From positions 1 to 9,062 of the forward strand of contig CAJONF010000251.1 of assembly GCA_905236665.1 (NCBI GenBank): DNA of 9,062 bases, in the 5' to 3' direction. Of the stretch, positions 1 through 4,535 are shown piece by piece. Position numbers and translations under genes: made by a program. Source of the DNA: an uncultured Selenomonadaceae bacterium. GTDB taxonomy: Bacteria; Bacillota; Negativicutes; Selenomonadales; Selenomonadaceae. The notes under the pieces are model-generated. The model was given only the letters and a program-made list of their open reading frames with translations. It ran no database searches and had not been told where the DNA came from. Within the stretch, counting starts at the first letter, position 1. Every line of letters starts with the position of its first letter.

Positions 1-882
1 AATTTCTGCGTCGGGGTGAGCCGCCTCTTGCACGGTTGTAGAGGCTTCGTTGACTTGGAGCATAGACAGCGAATCCGTCGCTCCCATGAAGTTCAGCAAA
101 ATTCCGCGTGCACTGTCCACGCCGGTTTCCAGTAGCGGTGAGGCAATAGCTTTCTTGACTGCTTCAACCGCCGCATTATCGCCGCTCGCCTCGCCAACGC
201 CCATAAGCGCGGAGCCGGCATTGTTCATAATCGATTGCACGTCCGCGAAGTCCAGATTAATTACGCCGGGCACCGCGATTAAATCGGAAATACCTTTGAC
301 GCCTTGACGCAAAATATCATCAGCAATGACAAAAGCTTTAGTCATCGGCGTTTTTTTATCGACAACCTGCAAAAGTCTATCGTTTGGAATTGTGATAATC
401 GCGTCAACATTTTTTCTAAGTTTTTCAATGCCCATGTCGGCATTTTTTTTGCGCTTGGGACCTTCAAAGGCAAAAGGACGAGTTACAACAGCGACAGTCA
501 ACGCGTTTACTTCGCGTGCACATTCCGCCACGATAGGAGCCGCGCCCGTACCTGTACCACCGCCCATGCCAGCCGTTATAAAAACCATATCTGAGCCGCG
601 CAGAGCCTCTAAAATGTCATTGCGACTTTCTTGCGCGGCGCGTTCGCCGATATCGGGACGTGCACCGGCACCTAGTCCGCGTGTTAATTTTTCGCCAATC
701 TGCATACGTTTTGGAGATTTACTCATCAACAGAGCCTGCGAATCCGTGTTAACCGCGATAAATTCCACGCCCTCTAAACCCGATTCAATCATTCTGTTTA
801 CTGCATTTGAGCCGCCGCCGCCTATGCCGATTACTTTTATTTTCGCGAATTGATCTAACGTATTTTCGTCGACTTCAAACAT
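1..882 (-). CDS. ftsZ: Cell division GTPase FtsZ (C-terminal part beyond window)
   Basis: This is the bacterial tubulin homologue that polymerises into the cytoplasmic Z-ring and recruits the septum machinery. The frame is open from the ATG at 882-880 to base 1, giving 294 codons of the usual 350-400, so the gene is cut by the window edge and not broken. Visible landmarks are the glycine-rich nucleotide loop GIGGGGSNAVNRMI (about residues 19-32), the tubulin signature GGGTGTG (about 107-113), the segment IPNDRLLQVVDKKTPM (about 165-180) and the T7 loop NLDFADV (about 209-215), whose Asp residues complete the GTPase site of the neighbouring subunit. What is missing is the end of the C-terminal domain and the FtsA/ZipA-binding tail. 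The start is supported by a GGGGGGAAAG stretch just upstream. It is transcribed divergently from the flavodoxin gene. In most bacteria ftsA lies directly upstream of ftsZ; here it does not. Identification is very secure. Confidence 0.98.
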   Translation of the reverse strand, partial: MFEVDENTLDQFAKIKVIGIGGGGSNAVNRMIESGLEGVEFIAVNTDSQALLMSKSPKRMQIGEKLTRGLGAGARPDIGERAAQESRNDILEALRGSDMVFITAGMGGGTGTGAAPIVAECAREVNALTVAVVTRPFAFEGPKRKKNADMGIEKLRKNVDAIITIPNDRLLQVVDKKTPMTKAFVIADDILRQGVKGISDLIAVPGVINLDFADVQSIMNNAGSALMGVGEASGDNAAVEAVKKAIASPLLETGVDSARGILLNFMGATDSLSMLQVNEASTTVQEAAHPDAEI

Positions 883-929
883 CTGCTTTCCCCCCGTGAA
901 AAAATTTTCTACGTAAGTGCAACAAGTCT

Positions 930-958
930 AGCATACCTTAATGAAAAAAATTTGTAAC
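930..958 (-). promoter_or_regulatory. Putative ftsZ promoter
   Basis: Read on the minus strand there is a GTTACA -35-like hexamer (953-958), a 17-base spacer and a TATGCT -10-like hexamer (930-935). Each matches the sigma-70/sigma-A consensus at four of six positions. It lies about 48 bases upstream of the ftsZ start. The -35 overlaps the left arm of an inverted repeat at 943-989. The call is by eye and of moderate strength only. Confidence 0.4.
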
Positions 959-989
959 GCTTTGCATTTTTTTTCTTCAAATTTTTTTC
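943..989. repeat. 12-bp perfect inverted repeat between divergent promoters
   Basis: GAAAAAAATTTG at 943-954 and its exact complement CAAATTTTTTTC at 978-989 are separated by 23 bases. The arms lie between ftsZ and the flavodoxin gene, and the left arm overlaps the putative ftsZ -35. It could be a hairpin or a two-site operator. The arms are low-complexity A/T tracts, so chance is a serious alternative. Confidence 0.45.
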
Positions 990-1003
990 TTGTGACAGAT
1001 TTA

Positions 1004-1032
1004 TTGACGGGTAAAAATCGCTGTGATAATAT
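1004..1032 (+). promoter_or_regulatory. Flavodoxin promoter (sigma-A type)
   Basis: TTGACG (1004-1009) matches the -35 consensus at five of six positions. After a 17-base spacer comes TAATAT (1027-1032, four of six), preceded by TG at 1024-1025 in the extended -10 position. Transcription would begin near 1039, leaving a leader of roughly 35 bases that contains the GGAGG ribosome binding site at 1060-1064. This is the best-formed promoter in the window. Confidence 0.65.
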
Positions 1033-1073
1033 GTGCACGGTTTATAGTAAAATTTTTTTGGAGGCGATTCTTG

Positions 1074-1502
1074 ATGAGTAAAATCGCAGTCGTGTTTTGG
1101 AGCGGCACTGGTAACACCGAGGAAATGGCAAACGCTGTAGCTGAAGGCGCAAAGGCGGCAGGTGCAGATGTCGAAGTGTTCCAGGTAGACGATTTCAATG
1201 CAACCGACATGGCTGATTATAACGGTTTCCTGTTCGGTTGCCCGGCTATGGGCGATGAAGTTTTGGAAGAAGATTCTTTCGAGCCTTTCTTCACTGAAGC
1301 GGAAACTAAACTCAACGGCGTGGCTGTCGGTTTGTTCGGTAGCTATGGTTGGGGCGGCGGCATTTGGATGGAAAATTGGAGCGAGCGCACAAAAGAAGCG
1401 GGCGCAAAATTTGTCGGCTCCGTTATCGCTGAAAATTCCCCCGACGATACCGCCCTTGAAGAGTGCCGCAAACTCGGCGAGGATTTGGCTAAAGCTGTCT
1501 AA
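1074..1502 (+). CDS. fld: Short-chain flavodoxin (FMN electron carrier)
   Basis: This is a 142-residue cytoplasmic FMN protein that shuttles low-potential electrons and can replace ferredoxin, often under iron limitation. The phosphate-binding loop SGTGNTEEM (residues 10-18) follows the first beta strand. The second FMN loop contains CPAMG (56-60), and the third contains GSYGW (89-93), where Trp93 would stack on the isoalloxazine ring. Length and motifs fit the short-chain family without the long-chain insertion. The protein closely resembles the Megasphaera elsdenii flavodoxin as I remember it. The ATG at 1074 is chosen because GGAGG (1060-1064) sits nine bases upstream and the family begins at this point; an in-frame GTG at 1023 would add 17 unlikely residues and lies within the -10 region. 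The gene is monocistronic, with its own promoter and a terminator just after the stop. Confidence 0.96.
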   Translation: MSKIAVVFWSGTGNTEEMANAVAEGAKAAGADVEVFQVDDFNATDMADYNGFLFGCPAMGDEVLEEDSFEPFFTEAETKLNGVAVGLFGSYGWGGGIWMENWSERTKEAGAKFVGSVIAENSPDDTALEECRKLGEDLAKAV

Positions 1503-1523
1503 AATTTTTTGGCGAACGAAATA

Positions 1524-1561
1524 AAAAAAATCCCTCGCGGCGTGGCGGGGGAAATTTTTTT
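1524..1561. terminator. Bidirectional intrinsic terminator (flavodoxin / acetyltransferase)
   Basis: The stem is CCCTCGC (1532-1538) with GCGGGGG (1545-1551), including one G-U pair, and a six-base loop. It is followed by a T-run at 1555-1561 for plus-strand transcripts and flanked by A8 at 1523-1530, which reads as a U-run for minus-strand transcripts. It sits between the convergent stop codons of the flavodoxin and acetyltransferase genes and can serve both. Confidence 0.85.
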
Positions 1562-1577
1562 AATCCGTAATGCGGAA

Positions 1578-2099
1578 TTAAACTCCTGATTGATGAAAAT
1601 ATTCGCGGTCAAGCATACCGAGTACGATTAAATTTTCATAGACGCCGTTGGTTAAAATTATTTCGCGCAGGACGCCTTCACGAATAAAGCCTGAACTTTC
1701 ATACAGATGAAGCGCGATTGAATTATATTCTTTGCAATCAATCCACACGCGATGAAACTTTTTAATTTCAAACGTCCACTTCATCAAAAGTTGCAGAGCC
1801 TCGCGCCCATAGCCCAAACCTTTTCGCCCGATGATGACATGAGTATATTCCGCGCAGGGCGAATCCATTTCCCGCAACATAAAATATCCGGCGGCAATTC
1901 CCGTGTCAATCTCTTCTATAATCACGTCCAACTTTTCCGCGCCGTCCGAATTTATAATTTCGCGGTGATACTCTTCGCTGAACGGCACGATAAATTTCAA
2001 ATTTTCCGGCGCGTATTGCAACGTCATGATGTAGCCAATATCGGTCGGATTTGCTTGCCTAAGGCGCAATCTTTTTCCTTCAATTAAAATTTCGTTCAT
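1578..2099 (-). CDS. GNAT-family N-acetyltransferase (RimJ/RimL-like)
   Basis: This 173-residue protein has the layout of the Acetyltransf_3 branch of the GNAT fold, which transfers acetyl from acetyl-CoA to an amino group. Near the N-terminus is the typical strand GKRLRLRQANPTD (residues 8-20). The acetyl-CoA pyrophosphate loop is RKGLGYGREAL (92-102), followed by an amphipathic helix. The C-terminal half carries Asn126 and LYESSGF (132-138), then EGVLRE (141-146), the usual RimJ/RimL-like ending. Members acetylate ribosomal protein N-termini, antibiotics or metabolites; the sequence does not settle the substrate. The start is supported by AAAGGAG eight bases upstream. The gene is monocistronic on the minus strand and converges on the flavodoxin gene. 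Confidence 0.92.
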   Translation of the reverse strand: MNEILIEGKRLRLRQANPTDIGYIMTLQYAPENLKFIVPFSEEYHREIINSDGAEKLDVIIEEIDTGIAAGYFMLREMDSPCAEYTHVIIGRKGLGYGREALQLLMKWTFEIKKFHRVWIDCKEYNSIALHLYESSGFIREGVLREIILTNGVYENLIVLGMLDREYFHQSGV

Positions 2100-2126
2100 G
2101 TTATCAACTCCTTTAAGGGCGGCTAT

Positions 2127-2153
2127 AGTATATCAGCAAGAAAAATTTTTCAA
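2127..2153 (-). promoter_or_regulatory. Putative acetyltransferase promoter
   Basis: On the minus strand TTGAAA (2148-2153) is followed after 15 bases by TATACT (2127-2132). A TG one base before the -10 makes it an extended -10. The spacer is shorter than the ideal 17, which the extended -10 could offset. It lies about 28 bases before the start codon. Confidence 0.5.
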
Positions 2154-2218
2154 GCCAAGCTTTTATTTACGTATGGTTTTTAAGTTGTTCTGCGTTCTTA
2201 TCATAAATTTCTTTTAAT

Positions 2219-2252
2219 CTACTTTTTCTTTGTTGCGCCAAAGAAAAAGTAG
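2219..2252. repeat. Perfect 14-bp inverted repeat (hairpin 1 of 3)
   Basis: CTACTTTTTCTTTG at 2219-2232 and CAAAGAAAAAGTAG at 2239-2252 are exact reverse complements around a six-base TTGCGC loop. An exact 14-bp palindrome in a gene-free stretch is very unlikely by chance. It is the first of three adjacent hairpins in the 288-base gap between the acetyltransferase and mscS genes. No run of T follows it, so it is not a simple terminator. Confidence 0.9.
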
Positions 2253-2273
2253 CAAAAAGAAACGCGCTTTGTT

Positions 2274-2306
2274 CCGGCTGAGAAAACGTCACGTTTTCTG
2301 CGCCGG
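2274..2306. repeat. Interrupted inverted repeat (hairpin 2 of 3)
   Basis: The outer arms CCGGC (2274-2278) and GCCGG (2302-2306) enclose the inner arms AGAAAACG (2281-2288) and CGTTTTCT (2292-2299). There is a 2x2 internal mismatch and a three-base TCA loop, so 13 of 15 stem positions pair. It begins 21 bases after the first hairpin and ends next to the third. Confidence 0.85.
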
Positions 2307-2346
2307 CGACCGCCCATCCCTGGGCGGTCGGGATTTCGCCTTTTTT
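2307..2346. repeat. Perfect 10-bp GC-rich inverted repeat followed by T-run (hairpin 3 of 3)
   Basis: CGACCGCCCA (2307-2316) and TGGGCGGTCG (2321-2330) pair perfectly around a TCCC loop. Ten bases later comes TTTTTT (2341-2346). An alternative outer pairing of GGCGA (2305-2309) with TCGCC (2336-2340) would bring the stem right up to that T-run and make a plus-strand terminator or attenuator ahead of mscS. No plus-strand gene ends upstream, so an attenuator or a mobile repeat end is more likely than an ordinary terminator. Confidence 0.75.
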
Positions 2347-2387
2347 CATTTCGCATTCCGCATTAATTTTAGGGGGAGGAATTTTGT

Positions 2388-3488
2388 TTGGATTATCTTC
2401 AAAATATTGATTGGTGGGCGTTGGGGCAAAAGCTGATTGTTCCGGCGTGCATATTGGTTATCGCATTGTGTATTGGCATTGCGCTGAACAAATTTTTAGA
2501 AACCAAGCTTGCCAGGCGTGTGGAATCAAGCGATTCGGAAATCATGGAAATTTTTTTCCGCGCAATGAAGGGCGTACCAATTTCCTTGTGCATGGTAACA
2601 GGTCTTTATTGGGTCGTCACTACTTCAAATTTGCCGCCGGGGCTTGAGAGAATTTTTTCTTATGTGCTGTTTACGGTTATCATCTTTTCAATAACGCGTG
2701 TTTGTGAACGGACGCTATCAGGATTTATTCGATTGAAATTTTCCGGCTCCAGCGACATAACTCAATCCACGTTGCTTGATACGATTTTCCGCGTAGCGAT
2801 TTACGCATCGGGTGCACTGATTATTCTAGATTACTTCAATATTTCAATCGCGCCGATTATGGCGGCAATGGGTGTTGGTGGTATGGCGGTAGCTTTTGGT
2901 GTTCGTGAGACGTTGGAAAATATTTTCTCCGGTCTGCAGATAATCGTTTCAAAACAATTTCGCGTGAACGATTATATTAAACTTTCCACCGGCGACGAAG
3001 GACGCGTCACTGATATTAACTGGCGATACATCACGATAACGCCGCCTTCTGATAGCAATGTTGTCGTCATTCCGAACAAGGTTATCGCCGGCTCCGTCAT
3101 AACGAATCATTCACAGCCGCGTGACGATATTGTTCTTGTCGTGCCAATCGGCGTTTCCTATGACAGCGATCTTGAACAAGTCGAGCGCGTGACGATTGAA
3201 GTTGCCCGCAAATTACAGACAGAAATTGACGGCTATGAACCGGAATTTGACGAGAGCGGCATTGACAGAAGTTCGCTTGCACCTGTCGTCCGTTACCAAG
3301 CGTTTAACGATTCGTCGATTGACTTTAACGCCGTCATGCACGTAAAATCTTTTACCAATCAATATCTTTTAAAGCATGAATTTATCAAGGCAATCACGAA
3401 ACGTTATCGCGAAGAGGGCATTAATATTCCGTTCCCGATTCGCACATTGGATTTGCCTGACGATAAAAAAATTGAGTTAAGGAAGTGA
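2388..3488 (+). CDS. MscS-family small-conductance mechanosensitive channel
   Basis: This is a 366-residue inner-membrane channel that opens under membrane tension and releases solutes on hypo-osmotic shock. There are hydrophobic segments at about residues 17-36, 64-80, 88-104 and 133-150. The pore-lining helix, about 152-185, is rich in Gly and Ala (MAAMGVGGMAVAFGV) and runs into the family's beta domain (about 187-240, with VIPNKVIAGSVITN at 227-240). The soluble alpha-beta domain completes the cytoplasmic cage to about residue 355. It is longer than E. coli MscS (286 residues) because of one or two extra N-terminal helices. The start is TTG at 2388, chosen because GGGGGAGGA (2372-2380) lies seven bases upstream and no better start fits. 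Its stop overlaps the Shine-Dalgarno of the next gene, implying co-transcription. I found no convincing promoter; the three hairpins lie in its upstream region. Confidence 0.95.
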   Translation: MDYLQNIDWWALGQKLIVPACILVIALCIGIALNKFLETKLARRVESSDSEIMEIFFRAMKGVPISLCMVTGLYWVVTTSNLPPGLERIFSYVLFTVIIFSITRVCERTLSGFIRLKFSGSSDITQSTLLDTIFRVAIYASGALIILDYFNISIAPIMAAMGVGGMAVAFGVRETLENIFSGLQIIVSKQFRVNDYIKLSTGDEGRVTDINWRYITITPPSDSNVVVIPNKVIAGSVITNHSQPRDDIVLVVPIGVSYDSDLEQVERVTIEVARKLQTEIDGYEPEFDESGIDRSSLAPVVRYQAFNDSSIDFNAVMHVKSFTNQYLLKHEFIKAITKRYREEGINIPFPIRTLDLPDDKKIELRK

Positions 3489-3489
3489 T
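3479..3489 (+). promoter_or_regulatory. Near-perfect ribosome binding site deciding the next start
   Basis: AAGGAAGTGAT at 3479-3489 matches the anti-Shine-Dalgarno complement AAGGAGGTGAT at all but one base. It spans the stop codon of the channel gene (3486-3488), and the GGAAG core ends eight bases before the ATG at 3494. This favours that ATG over the in-frame GTG at 3485, which lies inside the site. Confidence 0.8.
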
Positions 3490-3493
3490 TTAT

Positions 3494-3778
3494 ATGATTG
3501 TTGACGGCGTGAAAGTAAATTTTGTCGGCATTGACGATGCTACACGCGAAGAGGCAGCTAATTACGTCGCCTATGTTCGCGGGCGCGTGAATATGCCGGT
3601 TAAAACCATTTCCGTTAAGCTGTGTGATGACGGTTTTGTTGATGTCGGTTACACGGCTCGCGGCGAAAAGTTCGAGCGTATCAGACGTATAACCGGCTAT
3701 CTTGTCGGCACCACAGATCGTTGGAACGACGCTAAAAAATCTGAAGAGCATGACCGCGTTAAACACAATCTTTATTAA
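3494..3778 (+). CDS. Small protein resembling the C-terminal tail of anaerobic ribonucleotide reductase (NrdD)
   Basis: This is a 94-residue soluble protein. From about residue 61 it reads ERIRRITGYLVGTTDRWNDA and continues to EEHDRVKH at 84-91. From memory this resembles the tail of class III (anaerobic) ribonucleoside-triphosphate reductases, just after their zinc-binding cysteines. The N-terminal 60 residues look like a small alpha/beta domain. There is no glycyl-radical motif, and only one cysteine (Cys44), so the CxxC pairs of the NrdD zinc site are absent. It cannot be a reductase alone. Short stand-alone proteins of this kind are often named after the reductase in automatic annotation; their role is unknown to me. 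Co-transcription with the channel gene is likely because the start region overlaps its stop. Alternatives are a remnant NrdD domain or an uncharacterised small family sharing this motif. Confidence 0.8.
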   Translation: MIVDGVKVNFVGIDDATREEAANYVAYVRGRVNMPVKTISVKLCDDGFVDVGYTARGEKFERIRRITGYLVGTTDRWNDAKKSEEHDRVKHNLY

Positions 3779-3803
3779 AAACAAAAACGTGCTAAAAAAA
3801 TTT

Positions 3804-3834
3804 GAGCCGCTCAAAAATTGAACGGCTCTTTTTT
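3804..3834. terminator. Bidirectional intrinsic terminator
   Basis: An 11-bp stem, GAGCCGCTCAA (3804-3814) with TTGAACGGCTC (3818-3828), has one mismatch and an AAA loop, and is followed by TTTTTT at 3829-3834. Before the stem, AAAAAAATTT (3794-3803) gives a U-run on the opposite strand. It lies between the convergent stops of the small NrdD-tail gene and the DUF3298 gene. Confidence 0.9.
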
Positions 3835-3848
3835 GTTGCGCATAATTT

Positions 3849-4481
3849 TTAAATTTTAACGTCGATAATTCCCGCGGCATATGGTGCAACTTCATAATGA
3901 TTAAAAATAAAATGTATGTTGAGATTTTCGTCCCAGTAAAAATTTTCAGGCAGTTTTTTCAGCGGCAGGGCGTTTTCAAAAAGAAAAATTCCTTCGCTCC
4001 GACAATAATCAACAAGACTTTTTTCAATGCGCGATTTAAATTCATCGGGGCTTACACCTTCGCCGACTTCCGTCAAATAATCCATGCCCATAAGCTCGCC
4101 GGACGCCGTATTAAAATTCAATGCGCTTTTACCGCTCCAAGGGTGCGCCATGTGCTCAACGTAATAACTTTTGTTCAGAATAATGCTTAGAATTACGGTG
4201 CCGCCCGCCTCGTTGCAAGCAACGTCGTAGCTCATGCGAATATCTTTAGCTCTGCTACGATTGTGCATTGCATCATTGTGCGCCATAGTTACAAAGCGAT
4301 CGACTTCCAAAAGAATTTCTTTGTTGATTTTTTTATCAATTTCCGCGTCGCCTGTGTGCACTACAGGATAAACTACTTTTTCTTGACCGTGGTAACAATC
4401 GTCTTGAATCGTCGCCGCGCCGCAAAAATTTTGAACGCTCACAATCAGCGCGAACAACGCCGCAAAAAAAATCTTCTGCAT
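3849..4481 (-). CDS. Exported DUF3298 (RsiV-like) domain protein
   Basis: This 210-residue protein has a signal peptide: a lysine at position 3, a hydrophobic core at about residues 4-17 and a likely cleavage after GAA near residue 23. The mature part follows the DUF4163/DUF3298 arrangement, with an N-terminal strand and IN-containing helix (VVYPVVHTGDAEIDKKIN, 36-53). Near the C-terminus the FYWDENLNIHFIFNHYEVAP stretch (181-200) runs into YAAGIIDVKI (201-210), which resembles the family's usual ending. In Bacillus RsiV the same domain is the extracytoplasmic lysozyme-sensing part of an anti-sigma factor. Here there is no N-terminal anti-sigma domain, no internal membrane helix and no sigma-factor gene nearby, so an envelope or periplasmic role is inferred. 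The residues before Cys20 (VQNF) do not fit a lipobox. AGGAGG at 4489-4494, seven bases upstream, supports the start. Confidence 0.88.
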   Translation of the reverse strand: MQKIFFAALFALIVSVQNFCGAATIQDDCYHGQEKVVYPVVHTGDAEIDKKINKEILLEVDRFVTMAHNDAMHNRSRAKDIRMSYDVACNEAGGTVILSIILNKSYYVEHMAHPWSGKSALNFNTASGELMGMDYLTEVGEGVSPDEFKSRIEKSLVDYCRSEGIFLFENALPLKKLPENFYWDENLNIHFIFNHYEVAPYAAGIIDVKI

Positions 4482-4494
4482 AAAAATTCCTCCT

Positions 4495-4518
4495 AAAAAA
4501 ATTGCGGGACTCGCCCGC
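4495..4518 (-). terminator. Short terminator-like hairpin after the diguanylate cyclase gene
   Basis: Read on the minus strand, a GCGGG/CCCGC stem (4514-4518 with 4504-4508) with a five-base loop is followed by AATTTTTTT. It comes 17 bases after the cyclase stop. The U-run directly abuts the AGGAGG of the DUF3298 gene. The 5-bp stem is short, so partial read-through into the DUF3298 gene is plausible. Confidence 0.55.
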
Positions 4519-4535
4519 GCCGTAAAAATTTATTT

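Noticed and set aside
326..853. 175-codon plus-strand open frame opposite ftsZ
   Set aside because: It is the antisense shadow of the highly conserved ftsZ reading frame, with no ribosome binding site or domain.
1023..1073. Longer flavodoxin starting at an in-frame GTG
   Set aside because: The GTG lies in the -10 region of the promoter, lacks a ribosome binding site, and would add residues not found in flavodoxins. The ATG at 1074 has GGAGG nine bases upstream.
2167..2349. 60-codon minus-strand open frame across the hairpin cluster
   Set aside because: It has no good Shine-Dalgarno, its codons are dictated by the inverted repeats, and the opposite strand is open too. I treat it as a by-product of the repeat.
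1568..2365. 11-bp inverted match TAATGCGGAAT (1568-1578) / ATTCCGCATTA (2355-2365) flanking the acetyltransferase and hairpins, as possible mobile-element ends
   Set aside because: It is short enough to arise by chance over this distance. There is no transposase and no target-site duplication visible.
2230..2436. 68-codon plus-strand open frame overlapping the start of mscS
   Set aside because: It is Lys/Arg/Phe-rich low-complexity product of the repeat, overlaps the channel gene out of frame and has no recognisable domain.
3485..3493. GTG start three codons earlier for the NrdD-tail-like protein
   Set aside because: It sits inside the near-perfect Shine-Dalgarno that serves the ATG at 3494.
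4410..4425. Lipobox cysteine (Cys20) in the DUF3298 protein
   Set aside because: The residues before the cysteine (VQNF) do not fit the L-[AS]-[GA]-C lipobox. An ordinary Sec signal peptide is more likely.
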